Origin: CAYRXM01 sp964428175
GTDB taxonomy: Bacteria; Chloroflexota; Anaerolineae; JAFGEY01
DNA length: 38,888 nt
Assembly (NCBI GenBank): GCA_964428175.1
Contig: CAYRXM010000030.1
Span: forward strand, 1 to 38,888
Direction: 5' to 3'
Part shown: positions 7,133 to 14,623 of the stretch, one piece after another
Position numbering within the stretch: the stretch's first letter is position 1
How the letters are laid out: each line of letters opens with the position of its first letter
Position numbers and translations under genes: made by a program
Notes under the pieces: model-generated
The model's database searches: none
What the model was told of the DNA's origin: nothing
What the model saw: only the letters and a program-made list of their open reading frames with translations

Positions 7133-7813
7133 ATGAAAACCATTCTCGTGGTGGATGACGAAGCCAAGATCGCCCGGCTGGTGCGCGATTACATCGAGAA
7201 CGCCGGGTTTCGTGTGCTGCTGGCCCACGACGGGCCGACGGCGTTGGCCCAGTTCCGCCACGAACGTCCCGATCTGATCGTCCTCGACCTGAACCTGCCG
7301 GGGCTGGATGGCATCGATGTGGCCCGCGCGGTGCGCCGCGAGGCGCGCACGCCGATCATCATGCTCACTGCCCGCGTGGATGAAACCGACCGCATCGTGG
7401 GACTGGAGCTGGGCGCCGACGATTACGTGACCAAGCCCTTTTCGCCGCGCGAGTTGGTGGCCCGTGTGCGCGCGGTGCTGCGGCGCAGCGACGACAGCGA
7501 ACCCTCTTCGCCGCTGATCCGCGCCGGCGAACTGATCATCGACGCCGACAAGCGCACCGTCTCTCAGGAGGGACAGCCCATCGACCTGACCAGCACCGAA
7601 TTCGACCTGCTGCTGACTCTGGCCCGCTCGCCGGGCCGTGTGTTCAGCCGGATGGAACTGCTCGACCGTGTGCAGGGCGAGGCGTTTGCGGGCTATGAGC
7701 GCACGATCGATGTCCACATCAAGAACCTGCGCAAAAAGATCGAACCCGACCCCCGCCACCCGACGTACATCCTCACCGTGTACGGCGCGGGCTATCGCCT
7801 TGCAGAGGTCTGA
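7133..7813 (+). CDS. OmpR/PhoB-family response regulator
   Basis: The 226-residue protein has a receiver domain (about 1-115) with acidic pair Asp8/Asp9, phospho-acceptor Asp52 in LIVLDLNLPG, Thr in MLTAR and Lys in DDYVTKPFSPREL. The C-terminal winged-helix (about 130-226) carries LTSTEFDLLLTLARSPGRVFSR, ERTIDVHIKNLRKKI and a terminal TVYGAGYRL, the full OmpR/PhoB effector signature. The ATG at 7133 begins the standard MKTILVVDDE start. The sensor kinase starts four bases after its stop codon. A direct-repeat box of the OmpR/PhoB type lies upstream of the neighbouring secreted repeat protein (6414-6430), a likely target. Confidence 0.92.
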   Translation: MKTILVVDDEAKIARLVRDYIENAGFRVLLAHDGPTALAQFRHERPDLIVLDLNLPGLDGIDVARAVRREARTPIIMLTARVDETDRIVGLELGADDYVTKPFSPRELVARVRAVLRRSDDSEPSSPLIRAGELIIDADKRTVSQEGQPIDLTSTEFDLLLTLARSPGRVFSRMELLDRVQGEAFAGYERTIDVHIKNLRKKIEPDPRHPTYILTVYGAGYRLAEV

Positions 7814-7816
7814 TCG

Positions 7817-9205
7817 ATGCACAGCCTGCGCGCCAAGTTCCTCGTCGCCTTTATCCTGGTTGCTCTGGTGGGGGTGGGCGCGGTTGCCCTGGTGGCTAAT
7901 CGAGTAACCCAGCGCGAATTTACCCTCTATGTGAGCCAGGGCGGCAAGATGCGCGCCCAACGGCTGGCCGTCGAACTGGCCGACTATTACGCGCAGACCG
8001 GCTCGTGGGACGGCGTGGAAGCGCTGCTGGGACAGAGCAGCAGCGTTCGCGGCGGACCCGGATACGGACGCGGGCCGAGCATGCACCCGATGATCACGGA
8101 AGCCGAGCGCGCGTTGATCGTGGGTATAGATGGACGCATCGTCGTCGACAGCCAGGGGGCGCTGGTCGGCCAGAAACTTGGGTCGGCAGAACTGGTCAAC
8201 GGCGCGCCGATCGTCGTCGGCGGGCAAACGGTGGGCACGCTGCTCATCAGCAGTGAGGATTTGTCGGGGCAGACGGCGCTGGACCAGCAATTTTTGGGCG
8301 CGGTGCAGCGGGCCGTGTTCCTGGCCGGGCTGTCGGCGTCGATTGTGGCGATCATTGCGGCGGTGTGGCTCTCACGCCACCTGATCGCGCCGCTGCGCCA
8401 GTTGACCGCCGCTTCGGAGGCGATGGCCCAGGGCGATCTCTCGCAGCGCGTGCAGGTACACAGCGGGGATGAGGTCGGTGAACTGGGCGTGGCCTTTAAC
8501 AAGATGGCCGGCGACCTGCAAGCGGCTGAACTTCAGCGCCAGCAGATGACCGCTGACATTGCACACGAACTGCGCAACCCGTTGAGCGTGATCCGGGGCA
8601 ACCTGGAGGCGATGCTCGACGGCATCTATCCTGTCGATGCCGAGCACCTGGGGCCGGTTTACGAGGAAACGCTGCTGCTGCAGCGCCTGGTGCAGGATTT
8701 GCGCCTGCTGTCGCTGGCCGATGCGGGCCAGCTCGAACTGGTGCGCACCGAGGTCGATCTGGGGCAACTGTTGGCCCGCGCCGCCGAGGGCGCGCAGGCC
8801 GCCGCTGGCGACAAGGGCATCGCGCTGTCTGTCGATGCGCCGCCCGCCCCGGTGCTCGTGCAAGGAGACGCCGACCGGCTGCGGCAGGTGATCGGCAACC
8901 TGGTCGGCAATGCATTGAGGCACACGCCTGCCGGCGGGCGCATCATGCTCAGCGCCCGTCCGGCAGGCGAGCAGGTGCTCGTTGCCGTTTCGGATACGGG
9001 GGCGGGTATCGCGCCGGAAGACCTGCCGCACATTTTCGACCGCTTTTACCGCGCGGATGCTTCGCGGATGCGCACGGGCGGTTCTGGGCTGGGGCTGTCG
9101 ATTGCGCGGGCGCTGGTCGAGGCGCACGGCGGCCGCATCGAGGTAAAAAGCAAACTTGGGCAAGGGACGGTATTCACCATCGCCTTGCCCAAGTCGCAAT
9201 ACTGA
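7817..9205 (+). CDS. membrane sensor histidine kinase
   Basis: The 462-residue kinase has a first membrane helix at about residues 6-27, an extracytoplasmic sensor of about 125 residues, and a second helix at about 160-185. A HAMP linker follows (LIAPLRQLTAASEAMAQGDLS). The HisKA dimerisation helix has the phospho-accepting His in DIAHELRNPLSVI near residue 250. The HATPase domain has the N box (GNLVGNALRHT), G1 (SDTGAGIAPEDL), F box (FDRFYR) and G2 (GGSGLGLSIARALVEAHGG). The architecture matches BaeS-like kinases. It forms an operon with the response regulator upstream. The short extracellular domain contains a Gly/Pro-rich stretch near residue 80 and gives no clue to the ligand. Confidence 0.93.
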   Translation: MHSLRAKFLVAFILVALVGVGAVALVANRVTQREFTLYVSQGGKMRAQRLAVELADYYAQTGSWDGVEALLGQSSSVRGGPGYGRGPSMHPMITEAERALIVGIDGRIVVDSQGALVGQKLGSAELVNGAPIVVGGQTVGTLLISSEDLSGQTALDQQFLGAVQRAVFLAGLSASIVAIIAAVWLSRHLIAPLRQLTAASEAMAQGDLSQRVQVHSGDEVGELGVAFNKMAGDLQAAELQRQQMTADIAHELRNPLSVIRGNLEAMLDGIYPVDAEHLGPVYEETLLLQRLVQDLRLLSLADAGQLELVRTEVDLGQLLARAAEGAQAAAGDKGIALSVDAPPAPVLVQGDADRLRQVIGNLVGNALRHTPAGGRIMLSARPAGEQVLVAVSDTGAGIAPEDLPHIFDRFYRADASRMRTGGSGLGLSIARALVEAHGGRIEVKSKLGQGTVFTIALPKSQY

Positions 9206-9222
9206 CTGGGTCTATGTGAGGT

Positions 9223-9420
9223 TTATGCGCTTGATAGAATGGGCATGACCACACCGACGCCTGCTTCGAAAAGCTCTGACTGGACGTTGCTAAAGATGTT
9301 GCCGATGGCCGGGCCGAGCAGCAAAAGAATTGCAATGACAACAATAGCTACAAGCACAATAATCATTCCATACTCGACCAGGCCCTGGCCTTTTTCATCT
9401 TGTACATTGAGCAGACGCAC
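9223..9420 (-). CDS. Flp-type (type IVb) prepilin
   Basis: A 65-residue pilin subunit. After a short leader (RLLNVQDEKG) comes QGLVEYGMIIVLVAIVVIAIL, the class III prepilin hallmark: cleavage between Gly and Gln, Glu at mature position 5, Tyr at 6, and a hydrophobic helix that polymerises in Tad/Flp pili. I place the start at GTG 9420, because AAAGGAGGTG (9436-9427) lies six bases upstream; the longer ATG frame (9456) would put the ribosome site inside the gene. No tad assembly genes or prepilin peptidase are in the window, so it is an orphan locus whose machinery must lie elsewhere. Confidence 0.85.
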   Translation of the reverse strand: MRLLNVQDEKGQGLVEYGMIIVLVAIVVIAILLLLGPAIGNIFSNVQSELFEAGVGVVMPILSSA

Positions 9421-9454
9421 TTGGTTCACCTCCTTTCGTCGAGGTTGAGAAAAC

Positions 9455-9479
9455 AAAAAAAGGGAGACCCGTGTCCCCC
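9455..9479 (-). terminator. attenuator-like hairpin in pilin leader
   Basis: On the minus strand GGGGGA and TCTCCC pair (one G.T) around a six-base loop and are followed directly by seven T. It lies between the pilin promoter and its ribosome site, in the first 35 nucleotides of the transcript, so it could abort pilin transcription conditionally. Confidence 0.55.
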
Positions 9480-9493
9480 TCCCTTCATCTTAT

Positions 9494-9521
9494 ATTGTAC
9501 CACGACATAACTATTTGTCAA
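9494..9521 (-). promoter_or_regulatory. pilin promoter
   Basis: On the minus strand TTGACA (9521-9516) and TACAAT (9499-9494) are 16 bp apart, giving a start near 9487, just before the attenuator-like hairpin. Confidence 0.65.
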
Positions 9522-9621
9522 CCCTGCCCGAACCAGGTGACTGTTCGACGGGCCGATTGACATCTTGACCGGGCCGTGTATAATCGGATCGAGCTTGCGA
9601 CAAAGATAGGGACACATAGAT

Positions 9622-10245
9622 ATGCGCGATCAACCTTATCGATTCGACGAACAAACCGCTGCGCCCAGCCCGCCCAACGTTCTTTTCGACGGCACGCGCC
9701 TGGGCCTTGAGGCGACCTTGTTCAGCGGGTTGAGCTTTGCCATCCTGGCCGGGCTACAATGCGGGATCAGCATCACTTTGGGCTATTTTATGCGCATCGC
9801 CGACGGGCTGCCGGACACGGCCAACCCTTTCGCGCCGGGACGCTTTGTGGCGATGTCCTTGTTCAGTGCGTTTATCCTGATCATGATCTTCTTTTTCAGC
9901 GCCGCTATCCCCACTATGTTGTACACGATGGGGCTGGTGCGTTTTTCGCTGTTTTGGCTCAGAAAGCGCAAGGGGCGGGACAAGCTGGCCAACGCCATCG
10001 CCGGGACGATCCTGGCCTTTTTGTTCGGTCTGCCGTGCTCGGCCCTGGGGCTGCTCCTGATCGACGTACACCCTTCGCCGGCCCTGTATGGTGAGCTGCT
10101 GCACTGGCCGCACCTGCTCAGCATCGATGGGATGATGCTGTTGTGGATGAGCGTGCTGCCTTTTTTCAATATCATTGGCGGCGTGCGCTCTGGAATCAAG
10201 ATCGGCGAGATCGTCGAGCACATGCAGATGTATTGGTTCTTCTAG
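9622..10245 (+). CDS. integral membrane protein, unknown function
   Basis: A 207-residue protein with about four membrane-spanning segments (roughly residues 30-55, 75-105, 130-150 and 165-185) and a basic cytoplasmic loop (WLRKRKGRDKL) between the second and third. The N-terminus is short and hydrophilic, and the C-terminus ends in aromatic residues (MQMYWFF). I recognise no family. The start at 9622 is the first ATG after an A/G-rich region (AAGATAGGG). It stands alone between a divergent pilin gene and a strong terminator. A general small membrane-protein role is all that can be said. Confidence 0.6.
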   Translation: MRDQPYRFDEQTAAPSPPNVLFDGTRLGLEATLFSGLSFAILAGLQCGISITLGYFMRIADGLPDTANPFAPGRFVAMSLFSAFILIMIFFFSAAIPTMLYTMGLVRFSLFWLRKRKGRDKLANAIAGTILAFLFGLPCSALGLLLIDVHPSPALYGELLHWPHLLSIDGMMLLWMSVLPFFNIIGGVRSGIKIGEIVEHMQMYWFF

Positions 10246-10266
10246 TCCCGCCCTGGCACAACAACG

Positions 10267-10302
10267 AATATCGGCATCTCTAACGAGATGCCGATATTTT
10301 TT
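10267..10302 (+). terminator. strong intrinsic terminator
   Basis: The arms 10267-10280 and 10285-10298 form a perfect 14-bp stem with a TAAC loop, and T continues to 10302. Confidence 0.9.
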
Positions 10303-10345
10303 ATGCAATACCTGTACAAAAAAGTGACCGGTACGACAAAAGTCG

Positions 10346-10374
10346 TTTTCGAAGGCCGGGAAACGTGCTATAAT
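10346..10374 (+). promoter_or_regulatory. promoter of the small-ORF pair
   Basis: An extended -10 (TGCTATAAT, hexamer 10369-10374) lies 17 bp after a weak -35 TTTTCG (10346-10351). The start would be about 30 bases before the first small ORF. Confidence 0.55.
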
Positions 10375-10408
10375 GGTCATAGAAAAGAGGAAAAAGGAGG
10401 CTACCACA

Positions 10409-10570
10409 ATGTTTTCAGACCCCTATATGGCCTTCGGGCTTGAGAAAAACGTTGACCGCTACCAGCGCGACTGGAAAGCAATATGGCGGCGACGCCAGCA
10501 ACGAGAGCGGATCAAAAAGCAGATTGTCACAACGATCACTACGGCACTGACCGGTCTGCTGGTCAGGTAA
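10409..10570 (+). CDS. 53-aa small protein, paralogue 1
   Basis: A 53-residue protein beginning MFSDPYMAFG, with a strongly basic middle (IWRRRQQRERIKKQ) and an amphipathic end (TTITTALTGLLVR). The ATG at 10409 is preceded by AAAAGGAGGCTACCACA; a longer reading frame from 10373 has no ribosome site and overlaps the -10 box. The next gene is also exactly 53 codons, starts MF, has a W(R)R element in the same place and ends LGLFIR, so the two are tandem paralogues. No domain is recognised. The basic core plus hydrophobic tail would suit a membrane-surface or nucleic-acid-binding peptide, but that is speculation. Confidence 0.6.
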   Translation: MFSDPYMAFGLEKNVDRYQRDWKAIWRRRQQRERIKKQIVTTITTALTGLLVR

Positions 10571-10590
10571 AAATAGAAAGCGAGGCTACA

Positions 10591-10752
10591 ATGTTTATTC
10601 CAGGATATGTTGAAAACGATGTCTATCAGAGCACGGAAAAGCTCTTGAACCGCAACGCAGAACGCGCCTGGCGTTTCCGTCATTTCAAAACGCCGGAGGC
10701 CAGGATCGCTACAGCCATTCTGACCAGCGTTCTGGGTCTGTTTATTCGATAA
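10591..10752 (+). CDS. 53-aa small protein, paralogue 2
   Basis: A 53-residue protein starting MFIPGYVEND, with RAWRFRHFKT in the middle and IATAILTSVLGLFIR at the end. The ribosome context GAGGCTACA before its ATG is nearly the same as for the preceding gene (GAGGCTACCACA), supporting a duplication of the whole small gene. It is 20 bp from paralogue 1 and followed by a terminator, so the pair forms a compact two-gene transcript of about 450 nt. Longer in-frame starts upstream (10483) fall inside paralogue 1. Function unknown. Confidence 0.6.
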   Translation: MFIPGYVENDVYQSTEKLLNRNAERAWRFRHFKTPEARIATAILTSVLGLFIR

Positions 10753-10775
10753 ATGAACGAATTGACCCACGCCTG

Positions 10776-10829
10776 AGCGCCGACGGTGGATATTCAAGCA
10801 CGAATACCCGGGCCGTCGGCGCTTTTTTT
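10776..10829 (+). terminator. terminator after the small-ORF pair
   Basis: AGCGCCGACGG (10776-10786) pairs with 10813-10823, followed by seven T. A second internal stem (TATTC 10791-10795 with GAATA 10802-10806) sits inside the loop. On the minus strand there is no T run, so it serves only the plus-strand genes. Confidence 0.85.
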
Positions 10830-10867
10830 ATTTTCAAGATGGCGAGCCGGAAACCCGCCGCACCGTC

Positions 10868-11650
10868 CTATGCCCCCTGATCGCACATCTTGAATGTGGC
10901 GCGGAGCGCCTGGATCAGATCGCCCTTGGGCATAAACTCGTGCCCGACATAATAGGGATATCCGGTCTGGGCAATGCCTCGACAAATCCCCGCATAATTC
11001 AACTCTTGCGTGTCGTCCATATCGTTGCGGCCGGGGTTGCCGGCGGTGTGGAAATGGCCGATCCACTGGATGTTTTGGCGGATTGTACGGATGAGATCGC
11101 CTTCCATAATCTGCATGTGATAGATGTCGAACAGCAGTTTGGCGCGCGGACTGTTGACCTTTTCGCACACGGCCGCGCCCCAGGCGGTGTGATCGCACTG
11201 GTAGCCGGGATGATCGACCTTGGAGTTGAGCAGTTCCATGTTCAGGTTGATGCCCTTTTCCTCGGCATAGGGGATGATGCGGCGCAGGCCGTCGGCGCAG
11301 GCGTCGATGGCCTCCAGATCGGTCTGAAAGGGTTGGCGATTGCCGCTGAACACGATCAGGCCGGGGATGCCATATCGGGCGGCGATGTCGATCGACTCGC
11401 GCAGCTCGGCCTCGATCCGATCGTGATTGGAGCGCTTGTTGAGGCCGTCGGGCAAGGAAGCGTGACCGGTCATGCTGGCGACGGTGAGGCCATAGCGGTG
11501 GGCCGTCTCGAGCACCTGCACGTAATCGGCGGGCCGCTCCCAGAATTCGACCGCCGCAAAGCCGATCTCGGCGCAAACCTTGAACAAATCGTCGAGGTTC
11601 AGGTCCGGGGGCTTGAACATGGGGTAACAGGCGGATTGTTTGATGCGCAT
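10868..11650 (-). CDS. sugar phosphate isomerase/epimerase, hydroxypyruvate isomerase-like
   Basis: The 260-residue product is a TIM-barrel of the AP endonuclease 2 / xylose-isomerase-like family. IGFAAVEFWE is the first strand with its metal-side Glu. NMELLNSKVDHPGYQCDHTAW matches the hydroxypyruvate isomerase (Hyi) signature E.LN..DHPGY..D. LLFDIYHMQIMEGDL gives the conserved D.YH.Q...GD, and WIGHFHTAGNPGRN matches i.H.Q.a..P.R.E. A divalent metal site is expected from these Glu, Asp and His residues. It is the last gene of a minus-strand operon behind the DUF362 gene, 20 bp away. Interconversion of hydroxypyruvate and tartronate semialdehyde, or a keto-sugar, is plausible. Substrate specificity is not certain. 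Confidence 0.82.
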   Translation of the reverse strand: MRIKQSACYPMFKPPDLNLDDLFKVCAEIGFAAVEFWERPADYVQVLETAHRYGLTVASMTGHASLPDGLNKRSNHDRIEAELRESIDIAARYGIPGLIVFSGNRQPFQTDLEAIDACADGLRRIIPYAEEKGINLNMELLNSKVDHPGYQCDHTAWGAAVCEKVNSPRAKLLFDIYHMQIMEGDLIRTIRQNIQWIGHFHTAGNPGRNDMDDTQELNYAGICRGIAQTGYPYYVGHEFMPKGDLIQALRATFKMCDQGA

Positions 11651-11670
11651 AATGGTCTATCCTTTCATAT

Positions 11671-12867
11671 TTACAGCCCCGTCCCGTTCAATATCATTCT
11701 TCGTTCTTGGATGTGTGCCGCGTCCGCGCCCAGTCCCATCTCGACGGCGGTTTGCAGGTAATGCGAGCGTTTTTCAATGTATGCCCCCGGCCGGCCGTCG
11801 GCCGCACGCCGATCCAGTACAAGCTGGCGGGCCAGCGTGTCGTTGGCGACGGGATCAAAGCTCATCATGATCAGGTTTTCTTTGGTCATCTGATCCCAAC
11901 CGTAGGGGCAGGTGCGCAGCGCGTCGCAGACGATCAGCCGCGTCTTGTCACGGATAAGCGGCAGCGCGTTGAGCGCCGGGATAAAGGGATCGCAGTCGCC
12001 GCCGTGCAGCAGCCCCGGCTGATCGACGGTGCCATAATGGTTCTTCATGGCCGAGGTAAAGCCCGAGATGCCGTGCTCTTTGATCGGCGGGATGTTGATC
12101 AGCGCGTCGCAGGCAAGCAAAACGTCGTGCAGCTTTTGCGTCACCCCGGCCACATCCTGTGATCGCTCCCAGGCGGTGATGCCCCGGCAGCGCACGCCGG
12201 GGCCATCCTGGTTCAGCGTAAAGCCCTGGCGCGATAATTCATGCACCGAACGGTCAAAAATGACGATCTGCTCGGCGGGCAACCCGGCATCCTGCAAGCG
12301 TTGCGCGACGGCATAGGCTACCTCCGGGTTGGTGGTATAGCGGCTGATCGTGTTGACCTTGATCCCAACCGTCTCGCCGGGATCGAACAGCGCCCGCCAG
12401 GCCGCCCGGGCATCGTCGAGGCCGGTGAGCTGGACAATCGCCGCATCGAGCATCGCCAGGACGACCTCGCCGACGATAGATTCGCCATCCCACACCCCAT
12501 CGTGCTGCACGGACGAAACCACACTTTGCGCCGCCCGTGGATAGTAGGCAGCCAGGTCGCGCCACGACGGGCGAACGGCCAGCGACGTCGGCGTCGGTGC
12601 AAAAGTGGGCGTCGATGTGACAGTTGGCGTCGCTGCAGGCTCGACGGATGTGCGAGTCGGCATGGCAGTTGCCGTCGCCGTGGGTGCTGATGTGGGTGTG
12701 GATGCCGGCGCAGCGGTTGGCGTGACCGTTGGATCGGGTGTGGATGTTGGCGGCGCGACCGCGGGAACATCGACAGTTGGGGCTGCACAACCGGCAGCCA
12801 GGCCTGCCGCTGCAACAACGCCAGCCTTGAGAAAAACTCGTCTGGACAATCTGGAATCTCTGCTCAT
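11671..12867 (-). CDS. Tat-exported lipoprotein with DUF362 domain
   Basis: The 398-residue product starts with a twin-arginine signal (SRRVFLKAG) followed by a hydrophobic stretch and a lipobox (LAAGC) near residue 27. A Thr/Pro-rich linker of about 70 residues follows, a common spacer in Chloroflexota lipoproteins. The C-terminal 290 residues match DUF362: VGIKVNTIS, then LINIPPIKEHGISGFTSAMKN and the closing DPVANDTLARQLV. DUF362 proteins are often tied to iron-sulphur or redox chemistry, and Tat export fits folding with a cofactor in the cytoplasm, but no CxxC ferredoxin motif is seen here. It lies between a peptidase and a sugar isomerase in one operon. The function is not known. Confidence 0.8.
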   Translation of the reverse strand: MSRDSRLSRRVFLKAGVVAAAGLAAGCAAPTVDVPAVAPPTSTPDPTVTPTAAPASTPTSAPTATATAMPTRTSVEPAATPTVTSTPTFAPTPTSLAVRPSWRDLAAYYPRAAQSVVSSVQHDGVWDGESIVGEVVLAMLDAAIVQLTGLDDARAAWRALFDPGETVGIKVNTISRYTTNPEVAYAVAQRLQDAGLPAEQIVIFDRSVHELSRQGFTLNQDGPGVRCRGITAWERSQDVAGVTQKLHDVLLACDALINIPPIKEHGISGFTSAMKNHYGTVDQPGLLHGGDCDPFIPALNALPLIRDKTRLIVCDALRTCPYGWDQMTKENLIMMSFDPVANDTLARQLVLDRRAADGRPGAYIEKRSHYLQTAVEMGLGADAAHIQERRMILNGTGL

Positions 12868-12908
12868 TTGCCGTCATCCCACTCGAACCGCCGGGCAGTT
12901 CTCTGTGC

Positions 12909-14414
12909 TCACAACTTGTACAACTCGCCGTACTTGGTTTTCAGATAGCGGATGTAGGGGCCAACGGCCAGCGGCCCGCCGGTCACGCGCGCGATCAATT
13001 CCGAGGCAGTGAACTTGGAGCCGGGCCGGTAGATGTTTTCGCGCAGCCAGCCGTGAAGCGTCTCAAACTGTCCCTGCGCGATCTGGGCCGGGATGTCCGG
13101 GTGGGCCTTGAGCGCGGCGTCGTAAAACTGGGCGCCGAGGATGTTGCCCAGCGTGTAGCCCTGGAACACCCCGCCGATAAGCCCGGCATACCAGTGTACG
13201 TCTTGCAGCACGCCATCCTTGTCATCCGGCGGCTCGACGCCCAGGTCGGCCTTGAAGCGCGCCCGCCAGGCATCGGGCAGGTCGCGCACGGCCAGCTTGC
13301 CTTCCAGCAGGTCGAGCTCCAGCCCGAAACGGAGCATCACGTGCAGGTTATAGGTCACTTCGTCGGCGTCGGTGCGAATCAGCGAGCGCTGAACCTTGTT
13401 GATCGCCCGGTAAAAGGTGTCCAGCGACACGCCTTTCAGTTGAGCGGGAAAGGCCGCTTGCAGCCGGGGATAGTAAAACTGCCAGAACGGGCGGCTGCGC
13501 CCGACCACGTTTTCCCACAACCTCGACTGGCTCTCGTGGACGCCCGCCGACGTGCCCCCGGCCAACGGCAGGCCCTCGTAGGCCAGATCGCTGCCCTGCT
13601 CGTACATGGCGTGCCCGGCCTCGTGCAGCGCGCTGAACAGCGCCTCACCGAGGTCGGTCGGGTTAAAGCGCACCGTGATCCGCACGTCGCCGATTGAAAA
13701 GTTGGTGGTAAACGGATGCGGGGTGCGGTCGCAGCGGCCGCGGTCGAAATCGTAGCCGAAAGCCTTGATCGCCTCGGTGAAAAAGGCCTCCTGATCGTCT
13801 TCGGGAAACGTCTGGTGCAGGCAGGCGTCGTCGGCGGGCGGCTGGGCGGTGATCGACTGGACGAGCGGCACCAGTTCGGCGCGCAGTTCGTCGAACACAG
13901 CGCGCACCGAAGCGGCCTTCATGCCATAGTCGGCAAAGTCGATCAGCGGGTCGGCGATGTGCTCATAGGGGGCAAAAAAATCGGCCATGCGGCGGCTCAG
14001 ATCGAGCGTCTTTTGGAGGCCATCGCACACCATGCCGAAATCGTTCCGGGGGCGGGCCTGCTCCCAGATGACATACAGCTCAGACTGGTGCGCGGTCATC
14101 TCGGCGACGAACGCAGCGGGCACCCGTGTGGCCTGCTCATACTCGCGCCGGGTCACCCGGATCAGGCTGGCCTCATCCGAGTCGTAAGGCAGGCCCTCCT
14201 CGTAGGGACGCAGATCGTCGAGCAGCCGGCCGATGGCCGGATCGGTGAATTTTTCGTGGGCCAGCCGGGCCAGCGTCGACATTTGCCGCCCACGCGCCGG
14301 AGCGCCGCCCACAGGCATCAAAGTCGCCTGATCCCAGGCCAGCACCGCCGCGGCGGCGTTCAGATCGTTGACTTGAAAGAGTCGTTCCTTGAGTTCAGCA
14401 AGCTTGTTTTCCAT
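12909..14414 (-). CDS. M32 metallocarboxypeptidase (Taq-type)
   Basis: A 501-residue cytoplasmic zinc carboxypeptidase of family M32, matching the usual length near 500. HEAGH at residues 264-268 supplies two zinc ligands and the catalytic Glu, followed by AMYEQG. Further family marks are DVRITVRFN, GVHESQSRLWENVVGRS with the third ligand Glu, and NIYRPGSKFTASELIARVTG near the C-terminus. Two adjacent ATG codons follow AAAGAGGTG; I chose the second (14414), which has better spacing, and the longer frame to 14486 has no support. It removes C-terminal residues from peptides with broad specificity. It leads the operon with the DUF362 lipoprotein and sugar isomerase and is divergent from malQ. 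Confidence 0.92.
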   Translation of the reverse strand: MENKLAELKERLFQVNDLNAAAAVLAWDQATLMPVGGAPARGRQMSTLARLAHEKFTDPAIGRLLDDLRPYEEGLPYDSDEASLIRVTRREYEQATRVPAAFVAEMTAHQSELYVIWEQARPRNDFGMVCDGLQKTLDLSRRMADFFAPYEHIADPLIDFADYGMKAASVRAVFDELRAELVPLVQSITAQPPADDACLHQTFPEDDQEAFFTEAIKAFGYDFDRGRCDRTPHPFTTNFSIGDVRITVRFNPTDLGEALFSALHEAGHAMYEQGSDLAYEGLPLAGGTSAGVHESQSRLWENVVGRSRPFWQFYYPRLQAAFPAQLKGVSLDTFYRAINKVQRSLIRTDADEVTYNLHVMLRFGLELDLLEGKLAVRDLPDAWRARFKADLGVEPPDDKDGVLQDVHWYAGLIGGVFQGYTLGNILGAQFYDAALKAHPDIPAQIAQGQFETLHGWLRENIYRPGSKFTASELIARVTGGPLAVGPYIRYLKTKYGELYKL

Positions 14415-14442
14415 CATTTCACCTCTTTGTGTATTGTTGACA

Positions 14443-14471
14443 AGTGTAGCGCAAAAAAGAGGAAATTGCAA
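14443..14471 (-). promoter_or_regulatory. carboxypeptidase promoter
   Basis: On the minus strand TTGCAA (14471-14466) and TACACT (14448-14443) are 17 bp apart. It lies back to back with the malQ promoter (14474-14502). Confidence 0.6.
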
Positions 14472-14473
14472 AG

Positions 14474-14502
14474 TTGACAGCAGCATGTAAATAATCTACA
14501 AT
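14474..14502 (+). promoter_or_regulatory. malQ promoter
   Basis: TTGACA (14474-14479) and TACAAT (14497-14502) are 17 bp apart. The start near 14509 is followed at once by the structured leader RNA. Confidence 0.75.
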
Positions 14503-14508
14503 CAGGTT

Positions 14509-14600
14509 CAGCACATCCTATCCTGAATGAATCGGACCTGAACAGGACTTGGCCGCTCGGCAAGATCGTTGCCCAAAATGCAACGATCTTGGAGGATAGG
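14509..14600 (+). ncRNA. structured leader RNA, copy A (malQ leader)
   Basis: The core 14517-14600 (84 nt) is closed by CCTATCC (14517-14523) and GGATAGG (14594-14600). Inside are CCTGAACAGG and a 12-bp hairpin (CAAGATCGTTGC with GCAACGATCTTG). It aligns without gaps to 18886-18969 on the minus strand with 69 of 84 positions identical. It begins eight bases after the predicted malQ start site and ends 24 bases before the malQ ATG, the position of a cis-acting riboswitch or protein-binding leader. I do not recognise the motif as TPP, SAM, cobalamin, FMN, glycine, c-di-GMP, fluoride, glutamine or T-box. Confidence 0.65.
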
Positions 14601-14623
14601 CCCCATGCTCAAAGGAGAGAACA

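Noticed and set aside
6851..8290. 479-codon minus-strand reading frame
   Set aside because: It is the shadow of the two-component genes, rich in Arg, Ala, Gln and His, with no domain, and the plus strand has full domain matches.
10794..11576. 260-codon alternative frame over the sugar isomerase
   Set aside because: Another frame on the same strand (10868-11650) carries the Hyi-type motifs; this one has low-complexity Arg/Gly content.
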